Shown here in pieces: positions 10,560 to 21,830 of a stretch of DNA of 64,000 nucleotides. This DNA comes from Marsupella aquatica. Lineage: Eukaryota; Marchantiophyta. Made by a program: the position numbers and the translations under genes. The notes beneath the pieces are model-generated. The model was not told the origin of the DNA and ran no database searches. It was given only the letters and a program-made list of their open reading frames with translations. The stretch is from NCBI GenBank assembly GCA_973895155.1, contig OZ316894.1:13082001-13146000 (forward strand). Direction: 5' to 3'. The number at the start of each line of letters is the position of its first letter. The stretch's first letter is position 1.

Positions 10560-13046
10560 GTGAGGCAATTGCAGAACCTACGACCCATCACTATGTCTGG
10601 AAAAACTCTCCAAAGGAATCACTTTGGTAAAAGCTTCAACCGAGTTGAGTTTATCGTCAATCTTGACTTGCGCAAATAGATTATCAGACACAGCCTACGT
10701 GATAAAATGGTACCTGATGTCAATGTGCCTCACTCTATTGTCTGTAACCTGGTTCATAGCAAGGTGGAGTGCACTCTGACTATCACATGTCAATGGAGCT
10801 TCACATTCCCTTGTGGCAATCCCATCTCAATGATCAGTCTATCCAACCAAATAGCTTCCTTTGCTGCTTCTGCTACTGCAACATACTTTGCTTCTATAGT
10901 AGACTGAGCAATACGTACACTTATGCAAAGTAGACCTCCAACTTATGCATCCACCTCCCAATGTAAACACATAACCTGTTGTTGACCTCCTCCAATCTAG
11001 ATCTTGTGCATAGTTAGCATCTACATAGCCCATCAATGATCTAGCATTATCAGCATGTGCATCAAACAATAGACTATGATCCACGGTACCCTTCAAGTAC
11101 CAAATAATCCACTTCACTACTTCCCAATGTACCTTCCCTGGATTTGACATGTACCTACTCAACTTGCCCATAGCCATGGCAAGATCAGGTCTAGTGCAAG
11201 TCATCAAATACATGAGGCTCCCCACTGCCTTGTCATAAGGAACCTTTGACATCAGCCCCTTCTCTGTCTCATCCGTAGGACAAAAATCTGATGACAGCTT
11301 GAAGTGTGGAGCCAATGGGGTACTTACTGGCTTGCTATCCCCCATGTTGAGCCTTGAAATTACCTTCCTTGCATAACTGCCCTCCGTCAACCATAGTTTA
11401 CCAGCCTCCAAGTCCCTAGTGATCTCCATACCCAAAATCCTCTTAGCTGGCCCTAAATCCTTCATTTTAAACTCTGCACTAAGCAGTGCCTTGAGCTTAA
11501 CAATCTCAGACCTATCCTTGGCCGCTTATTCCATTGTCTTGGTGACTGATTCAACCCGTACAAGGATCTCAGCAATCTGCAAACTAAATCCTCTTGCCCT
11601 CTCTTCACAAAACCTAGCGGTTGTCTCATGAAGATCACCTCTTCCAAGGTGCCATAGAGGAAAGTTGTGATGACATCCATTTGATCTAGCAACAGACCCG
11701 AGAGCAGACCAAACATAACAACAAGCACACACAATAGCCGTATTATTGAGTACTTAGCAACTGGTGAGAAGACCTCAATATAATCCACACTTTTTTCCTA
11801 TGTGAATCCCTTGGCTACCAACCTAGCCTTGTAGACCTTCAATCCACCTCCCGTGGACTGATCCTTTAACTTGTATATCCACTTGCTATCCACCACTTGT
11901 TGTCCCTCAGGCAGCTTGACAAGCTCCCAAGTTTTGTTGTCCTTTAGTGATTGTATCTCTGTTTGCATTGTTGTAGTCCACTCTTGCTTCTCCTTAGAAG
12001 CACTTGTCTCATGAAATGAAGAAGGTTCCCCTTCTTCCAAAATCAATGCATCACTCTCATCATCAGTAACAAATCCTCATCTTGCAACTGAGATGAATCA
12101 ATCCACTATCTATACCTTGGTGGAGCGCGTACAGTGCAACCAAATGTTCTTCTAGCCGATGACTCCGGTTGATCTGCGTGTGCTAGTACAATCTGAAGCT
12201 CAACAACATCCATTTGCTGCTCACCAGCATGAACAAAATCCTTTGGTTTCTCTGGCATAGGAACCAACTCCATAATTGGAGCAACTCCTTCTCTCCAGTC
12301 ATGCACCTCATGACCAATCTCCCCCTCAATGAGATCCAGGATAGGAGATTTTCCTTTGTCAGTACGGGAGACTTGAGTATTTTTCCCCTCCTTCAATAAA
12401 CTGACAACCAACTTACAGGCAATAGGATCCCATAGCCTATAGGCCTTCACACCACTCTGGTACCCAAGAAAAACATATTTCTCAAAGGTAGGATCCAACT
12501 TGGTCCTATTCTACTTTGGTGTGAGAGCATATGCATCACTTCCAAAAACTCTAAGCCATGATAGTTTGCTTGCTGTTTATAGTGCATCTCAAACGGCATT
12601 TTGAAATTGATAGCACTAGAAGGAGAAAGATTGGCTCAACATAAATAAGTTTATGTCCAAAATTCATGTGGTAAACCTGATTGGCTCAACATACTCCATG
12701 ATTGCTCCAATAGTGTCCCAATTGAGCCTCTGACGACCCCATTTTGCTGTAGAATATAAACTATGGTGAGATGATGAGTTACCCCCTATTCTGAACAATC
12801 TCTTCAAATTCCACCAAAGTGTACTCCCCGTCGTTGTCTGACCTCAGACTCTTCACCTTTGTATCCAAATACTTGACCGTGTTTCCAGTTTGATTCTCCA
12901 CCTGGACCTTCCACTTCTTAAAATGGACAAGACATCGGAATTATGGGTCATGAAATAAATTCACACAAATCTTGAGTAATCGTCAATAAATGATACATAG
13001 TACAACTTTCCAGAATGTGAGGGAGTTGGGGATAGACCCCACACGT
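10560..13046 (-). pseudogene. Ty1/copia pol relic (Tnt1-like): integrase, reverse transcriptase, RNase H
   Basis: Read on the minus strand: the integrase core with FIDDYSRFV and LRSDNDGEYT, from the edge at 13046 to about 12500. Then its C-terminal part (YVFLGYQSGVKAYRLWDP, about 12450), the reverse-transcriptase start (KWIYKLK, ARLVAKGFT, 11798-12046), a middle part with LRSLYGLNQSPRQW (11462-11788), and the end with GSLMYLMTCTRPDLA plus RNase H with YVDANYA (10839-11465). Several frameshifts and stops separate the parts, so it is dead. It is cut within the integrase, at the DVWG motif, by block E2 starting at 13047. Gag, protease and 5' LTR are not visible. Confidence 0.9.
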
Positions 13047-14240
13047 TGTCTGAGGACCAGTTTAAAGCGGTATGAAATTTAACTTTTTGTGTTTTTAGGG
13101 ACTAGACTCTTTCATCTTAGTTTTTATAAGTTATTTAAACTCTATTTTATCTTTTTTAGTTCTTATTTCCAAGGCCAAATTACACTATCCTTTCATATCA
13201 AAACTTTAAATCATTGCTTTCATTCATTCACAACTCAATCATTGCATTCATAAATATTGCTCATACATATTTTTCATCCATCTACAACTCATCATTTCCA
13301 CGGCAAAAGTAATCCAAACTTTTTAATGTTTCTTTTGTTTAAGAAAAAAAGTTTTGGTTTGAAGTTACAAAGAGTTTTCTTTGGTTGCCCGTTCTCTAGC
13401 TTGGGTTTCACTAGAAGAAACCGAGGTCATCTGAGACCACAATATGTGACTCATTTTGGCTCATGTGACTTCATTGTGACTCAACGTGACGTGACCCAGG
13501 CTGTGACCCTTGGAGTTGCAAAAGTTGAGACCAAAAAATGGAAGTCACTATTGATACTGGACATTGCGACTTGCTTGATACCCATTTGTGACTGATCTGT
13601 GACTCCATTATGGAGTCTAGCCTTGCAATGTGACTTTAATTAGTCATAGGGTAAGTCATGCCCATGACTTACTTGCCCTTAACAGCACCTAGCTTGTGAC
13701 CTTTTAGTGTCACATAATAGAACCATTTGGGTCACACAACAAAACCATTTGGGTCTCTATATAGTCATGTTCATAACTAATAAGGTTGAGATGGAATTTA
13801 GGGAAGTTGTAACCATGACTAATGAATTGTGTAACAGTTCATAAGGAGAGAGAGTCAATTCATGAGCACTCCACATTGCAATACATAGAAACACTCATGT
13901 TGACACTTTAGAAGTATAACATATTGAATACAAGAAATGAACAAAGCATGAATGACATCCACATGAAACAAAGCATAATCTATAAGCAGATCCTACATAA
14001 AACATTCATAAGAATTCAACGGAATCACAATATTGCTAAAAGATGATGATCAATTCAATTACAATGGAATAGTTTACAATGTCATCAATGTAATTAAGAG
14101 AAAATAGGAACTTGTAAACTGATAATTGTTTGAAATAATTGAAAGCAAATGCATGATACTATCAATTATCAAACATGATAATGCATTGCTTCTTGAATTC
14201 TAAAATCTACAGAGCATGACTCACACTACAAACAAATAAT
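13047..14240. mobile_element. Left part of older insertion block E2
   Basis: It starts TGTCTGAGGACCAG exactly where the copia D integrase reading breaks. Its first ~250 bp match 1086-1330. The rest is AT-rich with no coding signal. Because A1, B and the CACTA element each have perfect target duplications, this segment was once continuous with 22801-23523 and 37439-39818. Confidence 0.6.
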
Positions 14241-14383
14241 TGTTGTAACTCATACTTGAGTTAAGTCTACCTTTGGGATAACTACCTATGTAACTACCCT
14301 AACTACTTAGGCCGTAGCCACATGTACATATTCTACCAAGAGTAAAGATGGAACCAACTCTTTGTCTCATTTATCCCACAACA
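14241..14383 (+). repeat. 5' LTR of A1
   Basis: 143 bp, starting TGTTGTAACTC and ending CCCACAACA. By eye identical to 17049-17191, and differing from the A2 LTRs at two positions. Confidence 0.95.
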
Positions 14384-14397
14384 CGTTATCAGCACGA
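14384..14397 (+). other. Primer binding site of A1
   Basis: CGTTATCAGCACGA abuts the LTR. The same motif follows the 5' LTRs of A2, B and C. It is not complementary to a tRNA 3' end, but it matches the complement of the anticodon arm of plant tRNA-Ile with one wobble-position difference (inference from the known tRNA sequence). Confidence 0.8.
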
Positions 14398-15660
14398 GCC
14401 TAAGACTGGCTGAATTTTTTTTTAGGCCATGACTGATTCACTCTAAGACGAAGAAAGAAGGGAAAAGACGTGATTCGAATGTGCCAAAGTTTTTTTTGCG
14501 AGAGCTGCTTGAAGCGCTGCACGAGCAATTTTTCTTTGGAAGAAAGGCCAAGGAAGAATTGATCCCAGCTATGGTGAATTGAATATCAAGGCGCCATCTT
14601 ATTCGGTGCACGCTTTTCAAGTCGGTATAGCAGTAAGGCAATAGCAACAGTCAGTCAGAGCCAATGTTGTTGACGCGTTCACAAATCTGGAAACGAGCCA
14701 GCGATTGGAACTCCAGCCATTTCGAGGAGTCGGAAGTTGGTGGCCAAGGTGTTTTCTCACTCCCTGGCGAGCAAGACCCTCACACCAACTACATCTTTTA
14801 TTGATAAGATTTCTAGCGAGCACCAGCTCACTGACGGCTGGTCGTGAGCGCACAACAGATTGGAGTACGACAACCTACTCTATTTCCTGTGTTTGCTTCT
14901 AGTTCTACTCGAGTCTACCGCTGGAGGCATTCGAAATGGACGAAGCAGTAACAGGATGTTGTGATTTCTTTCCCGACACTACGCTTTCCCGACACTATGC
15001 TGACAGAAAAGCAGGACAAACATGGGGAAATTAAACCCGTTGGTCGCATCACTGGAAAACGAAAGAAGGATTTGGAGCAATCGCGTAAGAAGTGCAAAAA
15101 GAAGCAAGTGAAGAAAGTCGCGACTTGCAGACCATAGAAAGTAGCGACCTCCACTTCAGGCAGCGAGATCATCACACAAGCAAACCGATCCAAGGCGCAG
15201 ATCACAGCCTCAATTCCATAAGGAACTCGTAAGGATAGCAGGAGATAAGGAAATTTTTCTTAGAAGATTCGAAGAGAACTCAAGAAGAAAGCAGAACAGA
15301 ACGGAAGTCTATCCCCAACCGAGGATCACAAGATTACATTCTTCGTTAGTCATTGATGAGTCTTTTGCCCTTCGAGAGTAACGGATCTTGAAAAGCAGCA
15401 TTCCCCTCCAGGGTGAAAAGGATAAGAAGAGCAAGACGACAGCAATAGAGAGAAGACGATCGAAAAGCGTAGGCAGGTCCCGTGAATTACCCTCATTCGC
15501 CGTTGCCCCTTCTGGAGAGCAACGATGGGTTTGTTCGAGAGCAGCTGGTACCCTGAAGGAAGATGATAAAGAAGAGGAAACCGAGCTACTGGATGCTCTA
15601 GTTTCTAAGCCGTACTGCGATGATGACGGCCTTTCCTACCGGCATTCTCACCAGACTTTA

Positions 15661-15757
15661 CTATGTTGATGGAGACACCAAGAGCTTGATCGACTTTACA
15701 CATCCATGACAATGGAGATTGAAGGAAGATTTCACATTTAGGGAGCACGAACAAAAG
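15661..15757 (-). pseudogene. Possible captured fragment of a heavy-metal-associated (HMA) domain gene
   Basis: Minus-strand translation of the A1-specific centre gives NLHCHGCVKSIKLLV, which resembles the CxxC copper-binding loop and first helix of plant HMA-domain proteins. Only about 20 residues match before a stop, and the surroundings are not recognisable. It is recorded because the sister element A2 carries a clear gene fragment at the equivalent place. Chance similarity is a real alternative. Confidence 0.25.
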
Positions 15758-16058
15758 ACCCTCGGAGAAAAGAGGATAAGAGCACGAAGGGAACGCGCGC
15801 AGCAAAGAACAAATCTCGCAACAAAAACGCTGAAACGTCGAGAAAACGTCGAGAACATACCGCTAAGTGCAAACCCTCCTTAATTGCAAAACCCGTCAAA
15901 TAGATTTGCGTATACAAAGAACAATGTGCACTGAACCAGGGAAACACACATACTAAGAACGGGGACGAAATGGCATTAAAATGAAAGATATCTATTGGGA
16001 ATATTACCATATAAGAATTGCCATTCACAAATTCAGGGGGAGAATTGTTTTTCCCAAC

Positions 16059-16140
16059 GTGCCTACTGCACTTAAAAGTTAAGCTCTGTGCCTACTACAC
16101 ATGGAAGCCAATGAGTGCCTACTGCACATGGAAGTAAATG
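16059..16140 (+). repeat. GTGCCTACTGCACA tandem motif in A1
   Basis: Three imperfect copies of GTGCCTACTGCACATGGAAG with short spacers. A2 has four copies at the equivalent position (35711-35805). The motif contains a short dyad (GTGC...GCAC). Confidence 0.8.
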
Positions 16141-16432
16141 ACAAATTGAGGGGGAGACCTCAAGTAAGACTTGACATCAAGTAATGTAACCCATGGGATG
16201 TGCCTATTGCACAAGTGCCTTTCGCACCAATGAATACCTAAAAATGGAACTCTATTCCATGCATATGGCAAATCATGAAATCTAAGGAATTTTTATAAAT
16301 GATTGAATATGGTGTTAACACAATCACTTACCAATACTTGATGAGGTATACTGGATATTAAAGTACCATATGATAATATGAGGTACAGTACCAGGTCATA
16401 AGGTACCATAAGGTGAGACATGGCATGGTAAG

Positions 16433-16451
16433 GCACCATAAGAGATGGTGC
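16433..16451 (+). other. Conserved hairpin in the A-family 3' region
   Basis: GCACCAT and ATGGTGC form a perfect 7-bp stem around AAGAG. An identical hairpin is at 36118-36136 in A2. It could simply reflect overall identity of the region. Confidence 0.6.
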
Positions 16452-17036
16452 GCCATACCCCAATATGATAACCCTACGTTGTGGATATGGTACGTGATGT
16501 GGTGCAAATAGGTTATGCCCACACCAAATCTAGGGTTGGACACCCAATCCAATTCCAAGGCCATGGATTACACCATATCATCTTCGTTTTGTACTAATAC
16601 TTTACTTTGTCATGGCATGTAATCGGTGACCATCAAGGAGTCTCCATTTCCAGATTGGAAGGAGACACGAGAAACAATCAACCAAGGAAGATCTTCAACA
16701 AGCCTATAGTGTTGACAAACACCTTAAGAGACTTTGTAGAAATTAAACATACACTATATGCTTAAACCCAAATATGTTACACCCATGGGGATGGTAATAC
16801 TCTTTCCTCCCACAAAGAAAGTAGGGGAGGTTTTAATGAGGTTACATCCCCCACTTACACTTTACCATGCAACATGAATTATAAGACATCTATTAGGAGA
16901 AGCTTGACATTCATTTATAGTAGACTTGAGATGGCTACACCATTTATAAAATAGGCTAGACATAAACAAAACCTATTGTATACCACTGAATATACCCAAA
17001 GTAGACTCTTGATTGTAACATTTCAACCCCAATGTT

Positions 17037-17048
17037 ACAAAGGGGGAG
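17037..17048 (+). other. Polypurine tract of A1
   Basis: ACAAAGGGGGAG immediately precedes the 3' LTR. Copia B has the near-identical AAGGGGGAG at its 3' LTR. Confidence 0.8.
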
Positions 17049-17191
17049 TGTTGTAACTCATACTTGAGTTAAGTCTACCTTTGGGATAACTACCTATGTA
17101 ACTACCCTAACTACTTAGGCCGTAGCCACATGTACATATTCTACCAAGAGTAAAGATGGAACCAACTCTTTGTCTCATTTATCCCACAACA
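17049..17191 (+). repeat. 3' LTR of A1
   Basis: 143 bp, identical to 14241-14383, followed by the target duplication ATAAT. Confidence 0.95.
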
Positions 17192-17201
17192 ATAATGACA
17201 T

Positions 17202-17352
17202 TGTTGTGTTCTCCATAGAATCAATCCTTCCATTCCATTTCCGAGGTGTTACATAGTGTGTCCCTAAGGACTTGGTAGTTAGGCAGTTATTCCTGCCCCT
17301 GGTAGAGTAGACATAACCCTGGGTTATACTAGGTCTAACTAGGGTTATAACA
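17202..17352 (-). repeat. 3' LTR of copia B
   Basis: 151 bp, TGTTGTG...TATAACA in plus orientation. By eye identical to 22645-22795. Confidence 0.95.
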
Positions 17353-17363
17353 CTCCCCCTTGG
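17353..17363 (-). other. Polypurine tract of copia B
   Basis: The minus strand reads AAGGGGGAG just before the 3' LTR. Confidence 0.75.
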
Positions 17364-17783
17364 GGGTAACATTTCTGGGTAAATGATACTCCCACTTGTG
17401 TCTACTCTGTTTTATATTGAGGCCTAAGCTATTATGTCTATTTAAATGGGGATGTAACCTCATTAAAACCCCCCCTCCGCCTTTGTGGGGGGAAAGAGTG
17501 TTACCATCACCCATTTGATAGTTTGGCCTATTGCCCTTATCTTGGTCACTTTGTAACAGTAAGTGTTCTTCTTTCTGTTTTACTGGGTGTATCTTTATGA
17601 TTGTCCAGTCTGGTGAACTGGTTCTTCGTAGTCGTAGAGTTCTTTGTTGTTTGTTGATGGTGTTGGATGGTATGTTCTGTGTGGTCCGAGTTGTATTCTT
17701 GCATTTCAGGTGGTTGGGCGCTCGGTCGGGCGTCCTGGCGGCAATGCTCCCCCTGAACACGAGGTAAGTGTTCTCTATGGTCT

Positions 17784-20700
17784 CTATTGTTCCTGCATCA
17801 ACTTAGAGAAGCTTCGTAAGCCGATGGAATGTGAATGGTCTTTATGGATAGCCGGTGGTAGTGATTTTGTAAACATATCTACGTGATTCAGCTGGCTTGC
17901 TATCCATTTAACGGTAATACTGTCACCTTGTTGCTCGTGTGTGAAAAAGAATTTCAGAGCGATGTGCTTCGTCTTATCACCCTTTATGAAACCTGCCTGT
18001 ATTTGGTCCACACAGGGCCTGTTATCTTCGTAGATCGGTGTGGGCGATGTCAGTTTAGTTGTACCTGTGTGTTCGCTAATGTGGTTGAGCACATGCCTGA
18101 GCCAGATGCACTCCCTGCTTGCTTCGTATAGCGCTATGATCTCTGAGTGGTTCGAGGATGTCGTTGTTAATGTTTGTTTGCTGCTTTTCCAGGAGATCGC
18201 CGTTGTTCCTATCATAAACACGTATCCCGTCTGTGACTTTGCATCCTGCGGATCTGATAGATTGCCCGCGTCCGCGTAACCTGTTAATGTGTTGTCTGTA
18301 TTTGCAGGGTAAAACAGTCCCATGTCAGTTGTGCCCTTAAGGTATCGTAAGATCCTTGTAATGCCATTCCAATGGCGAATGGTCGGCTGTGCGCTGTGAC
18401 GTGCTAAGAGGTTAACTGCGAATGCGATGTCAGGGCGGGTCTGATTTGCAAGGAACATGAGAACGCCTATGGCAGATAGGTATGGCTTGTCTGGACCAAG
18501 TAGTGGTTCGCTTTCATCTCTTTTCCGAAACATGTCTTTATGTTTATCGAGTGATCTTATGTCCATCGGGGATTTGACTGCATGAGCCTTTTGCATATGA
18601 AATTGCTTTAATATTCGCTGTGTATACGTGGTTTGATGAAGTAGTATGCCTCTTGGTAAATGTTTGAACTGTAGGCCAAGGCAAAACGTAGTTTGCCCCA
18701 AATCACGCATTTTGAAAACTCGTTTGAGTAATTTGATGGTTTCCTGCATTATTCGACTGGTACCGAATAGGTTTAGGTCATCCACATAGATGGCAATTAT
18801 AATGAATTCTTGGCCTTCTCTCTTAAGGAAGATGCATGGGGCAATATCTTGATTTTGGAAACCCATGGCGAGCATTTCAGCTTGGAATCGCTTGTACCAA
18901 GTTCGGCCACTCTGCTTCAGGCCGTACATGGACCTGAGCACTTGCACATCATATCGTATTCTGGCTTGAAGAGCCTTAGTTTGTCTGCCCTTGCTTATGT
19001 GGGGTTTCAATTTTATACTCTGTGAGATACGTTGTAGTATCTCTTGATTTGAGTGGTCAAACATAGTGTCCTCTGGTTTGTGTGTTGTCGTGGGCAGTTT
19101 CTCCCCATGACAGTGTTCTTCCACCCTGTTCATTAATTCTGGTGGAGCTTCCATATGGATTGTCGTATCTAAGTGGCCGTATAAGTATGCTGTTACAATA
19201 TCTAACTGATGCACGGATAATCTGTGATGCAGTGAGAAGGATATCAGGTATCGGTAAGTAATTACGTCCATAACGGGTGAGTGGGTGAGATCGTAGTCTC
19301 TGCCTGGTATTTGAGTAAATCCCTTTGCTACTAGCCGTGCTTTATAGCATACTACCTCCCCCTGTGCATTTCTCTTTTTAATAAAGGTCCACTTGTATCC
19401 TGTCAAGTGGATGTCTTGTGGGGCTAGTGTGATCGGGCCGAATACTTGTCTGGAGATCAGGGAGTCGAGTTCCTGATTGATGGCTTTCTCCCACTCTGGC
19501 CAGTCGGATTGTCTCTGTGCTTCTTTCACCGTCAGTGGGTCCGGTGTGTCTTCTTTTATTTGTTGTGCTATTGTATATGCAAATGTTTCGTCTGGGAAGG
19601 TACTCTTTCTATCCCATATATTGCCGGTTATATTGTAATTGATGGCGATTTCTTCGTTTGTTTCGGTAACGGGTTGGTTTGGTATAATGTGGTCGTTGTT
19701 GATTGCTGCAGGAGTGGATGTAGTTTGGGCTGAGGGCACTTGGCGCCTCTGCCATGGTTGCTTGTCAGTAGCCCCGGGTGGTCTTCCCCGTTTGGCCCTT
19801 GGCACCGAGTATTCGGCTGGTTGCTTTGTCATTTGTATACGTGATGGGGTGTTCGCTGCGGGTATGTGCGATCTTGTCACTTTTGCCGCATCTGCGAATG
19901 AATCTGGTAACTGCTCCATCATGCTTGTAAGGTGGAGTAGTCTTTGTACTTCACTGTTGGCTTGGCCCATTCTCGGGTCATTCCAGAACTCAGATTGCGT
20001 CTGCCAATTGAGTTTTGTATTGTCGTCTTTGTGTTGTTGTGATCTATCTTCTAGACTTGGGAAAGTGCTCTCGTAGAAGTGGCAGTCCATGAATCGGGCT
20101 TTAAACACGTCCGTTGTTGTTGGTTCCAGGTATCTGATGATGGAGGTGGAGTCTAGGCCCACATAGATGCCCATTTGTCTCTGTGGGCCTATTTTGGTTC
20201 TCTTCGGGCCCATAATCGGAACTAGGACCTGACACCCGAATGTTCTCAAGTGGGAGACGTCGGGGATGTGTCTGAATGCTAAGTGGTGTGGAGAGGTAGA
20301 ATTGAATGATGATGGTCGGTAATTGATGAGTGTAGCTGCGTGTATTATTGCATGGCCCCATGCCGAAAGTGGTAGGTTGGTTTGCATAAGAATTGGTCTA
20401 GCTATGGTTTGTAGCCTTTTGATGAGGGATTCAGCGATCCCATTCTGAAAATGGACATGGGCGACCGGATATTGTATCTCTATGCCGGCTGATTCGCAGA
20501 ACTCTTCAAAGGTCTTGGAGGTAAATTCTCCAGCATTATCTACTCGAAGAGTTCTTATTGGGAAGTTGGGGAATTGAGCTTTGAGTCTCAATATGTGCGC
20601 CAGGAGTCGGGGGAATACCATGTTTCTCGTGGATAATAGTGAGATTCTTGACCATTTTGATGATGCACAGATAATGGCCAGGAAGAAGCGGAATGGTCCG

Positions 20701-21830
20701 CTTGTGGGTTCAATTGGACCGCACACATCCGCGTGGAGCCGCTCTAGGAAGTTGGGTATCCTTGTTTCAGTTGTAGGTGGGGATGGACGTAGGATCAGTT
20801 TTCCTTTGGAGCAAGCTAGGCAGGGGTTCTTCATAGCTGTTGGATGTACTGTCTGTGGTATGCCTCGGGTGTCTCTCAGTATTCGCTGGAACATTGTGGT
20901 CCCAGGGTGGCCGAGCCTTCTGTGCCATATTTCTGTAATGGTTTCCTTATGTGGTTCTGTATGGTAGGTATGGGCTTTGGTGGTATAGAATCCCAGTGGG
21001 AGGGCTGTAAACGTTTCCTTTATCCCCGTTTGTTTGGGTGTATTTGAAGTAATGTGCAGGACTTCCTTGTTGTTCTCTATGCCCGTCTGTATATGTAAGT
21101 TATTTGCTCTAATGTCTTTAAAGCTCAAGAGGTTTCTTGTTGCCCTTGGGGCATAGATAGCCGATTGAATGTATATAACTGTGCCTCTGGGCAGGATGAT
21201 TGTTGCGGGTCCAGAGCCTTCCTCGATCTGGTGCTGGCCCATTATGGTCGTTATCTTTCGTTGTGATGGTATAATATATTTGAAGTATACTTTGTTTTGT
21301 AATATTGAGTGCGAGGTACCACTGTCTATAATGCAGTGGTTTAGTTCGTTTATTGATGGTTGGTTTCCCGAAGTGATCATATGTATTTCTGGTAATATTT
21401 CCGCTGATTCAAGAAAGGTGCCATATGTTTCTGATTCATTTGCAGTAAGGCTTTTCTTGTATAGATCAACCAAGTGTGCTGGGGCTCTACATGTTCTTTG
21501 TGTGTGCCCTTTAGTGCCACAGCGGAAACAAATTGATGGGTTTTCAGCGTTATCTGATTGTAATCGTTGGCTGCTGTTGTTGCGTTGCCAGGTAGGTCTC
21601 CAGTTGTATGTGCGGGGTCGTCCGTAGCCTCCTCCCTGGGATCCATTGTTGTTTCCGCCTCGTCGAGGGCCACCTCCCCGACCTCTGAATGGTCCTCGTC
21701 CTCTGAATGATCCGCGGCCTCTGGAGTTGCCTCTTAAACTTCCTCTGCCTCGGGGGTAAGTTCCTTGTTCTCGATTTGGTGCGTTGTAGTGCGCTTCTGA
21801 TGGTGGCTGAGGTGGGAGAGTTCCTGGGGG
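17784..21830 (-). CDS. Copia B Pol: nucleocapsid knuckle, protease, integrase, reverse transcriptase, RNase H
   Basis: The frame is open from just after a UGA at 21831-21833 to the stop at 17784 (about 1,348 codons). In order there is an RG-rich basic region and a zinc knuckle CFRCGTKGHTQRTC (near 21.5 kb). Then come the protease motif IDSGTSHS (near 21.33 kb) and the integrase with an H-H-C-C finger (HRRLGHPG...CLACSKGK) and DDE residues in DVCGPIE, VDNAGEF and GIAESL. Next are the reverse transcriptase with KARLVAKGFTQ, MYGLKQSGRTWYK and the catalytic YVDD (about 18.78 kb), and RNase H with GYADAGN, SEIIALYE and YEDNRPC. All catalytic residues look intact. About 55 extra residues lie between MEAPPEL and LRSMYGLKQS, longer than usual in copia. 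Expression as a single polyprotein would need readthrough of the UGA. Confidence 0.93.
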   Translation of the reverse strand, partial: PPGTLPPQPPSEAHYNAPNREQGTYPRGRGSLRGNSRGRGSFRGRGPFRGRGGGPRRGGNNNGSQGGGYGRPRTYNWRPTWQRNNSSQRLQSDNAENPSICFRCGTKGHTQRTCRAPAHLVDLYKKSLTANESETYGTFLESAEILPEIHMITSGNQPSINELNHCIIDSGTSHSILQNKVYFKYIIPSQRKITTIMGQHQIEEGSGPATIILPRGTVIYIQSAIYAPRATRNLLSFKDIRANNLHIQTGIENNKEVLHITSNTPKQTGIKETFTALPLGFYTTKAHTYHTEPHKETITEIWHRRLGHPGTTMFQRILRDTRGIPQTVHPTAMKNPCLACSKGKLILRPSPPTTETRIPNFLERLHADVCGPIEPTSGPFRFFLAIICASSKWSRISLLSTRNMVFPRLLAHILRLKAQFPNFPIRTLRVDNAGEFTSKTFEEFCESAGIEIQYPVAHVHFQNGIAESLIKRLQTIARPILMQTNLPLSAWGHAIIHAATLINYRPSSFNSTSPHHLAFRHIPDVSHLRTFGCQVLVPIMGPKRTKIGPQRQMGIYVGLDSTSIIRYLEPTTTDVFKARFMDCHFYESTFPSLEDRSQQHKDDNTKLNWQTQSEFWNDPRMGQANSEVQRLLHLTSMMEQLPDSFADAAKVTRSHIPAANTPSRIQMTKQPAEYSVPRAKRGRPPGATDKQPWQRRQVPSAQTTSTPAAINNDHIIPNQPVTETNEEIAINYNITGNIWDRKSTFPDETFAYTIAQQIKEDTPDPLTVKEAQRQSDWPEWEKAINQELDSLISRQVFGPITLAPQDIHLTGYKWTFIKKRNAQGEVVCYKARLVAKGFTQIPGRDYDLTHSPVMDVITYRYLISFSLHHRLSVHQLDIVTAYLYGHLDTTIHMEAPPELMNRVEEHCHGEKLPTTTHKPEDTMFDHSNQEILQRISQSIKLKPHISKGRQTKALQARIRYDVQVLRSMYGLKQSGRTWYKRFQAEMLAMGFQNQDIAPCIFLKREGQEFIIIAIYVDDLNLFGTSRIMQETIKLLKRVFKMRDLGQTTFCLGLQFKHLPRGILLHQTTYTQRILKQFHMQKAHAVKSPMDIRSLDKHKDMFRKRDESEPLLGPDKPYLSAIGVLMFLANQTRPDIAFAVNLLARHSAQPTIRHWNGITRILRYLKGTTDMGLFYPANTDNTLTGYADAGNLSDPQDAKSQTGYVFMIGTTAISWKSSKQTLTTTSSNHSEIIALYEASRECIWLRHVLNHISEHTGTTKLTSPTPIYEDNRPCVDQIQAGFIKGDKTKHIALKFFFTHEQQGDSITVKWIASQLNHVDMFTKSLPPAIHKDHSHSIGLRSFSKLMQEQ

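Larger units (their letters stand above)
14241..17191 (+). mobile_element. Non-autonomous short-LTR copia element A1
   Basis: A complete 2,951-bp element with identical 143-bp LTRs (14241-14383 and 17049-17191; TGTTG...CAACA) and a 5-bp target duplication ATAAT (14236-14240, 17192-17196). A primer site follows the 5' LTR directly and a polypurine tract precedes the 3' LTR. There is no gag, protease, integrase or reverse transcriptase, so it must be moved in trans, plausibly by a relative of copia B, which has the same type of primer site. The outer parts (14384-15470 and 16025-17048) match A2. The centre (about 15473-16020) is unrelated to A2's centre. Identical LTRs imply recent insertion. 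Confidence 0.95.

Noticed and set aside
14915-15205. 96-codon minus-strand ORF conserved in A1 and A2 (33524-33814)
   Set aside because: Same reason: shared element backbone. No domain recognised, and substitutions between copies include amino-acid changes without a synonymous bias that I could see.
16358-16564. 68-codon minus-strand ORF, identical in A1 and A2 (36043-36249)
   Set aside because: The whole surrounding 1 kb is nearly identical between the two copies, so identity is not evidence of coding. Composition reflects TACCATA-type repeats and there is no known motif.
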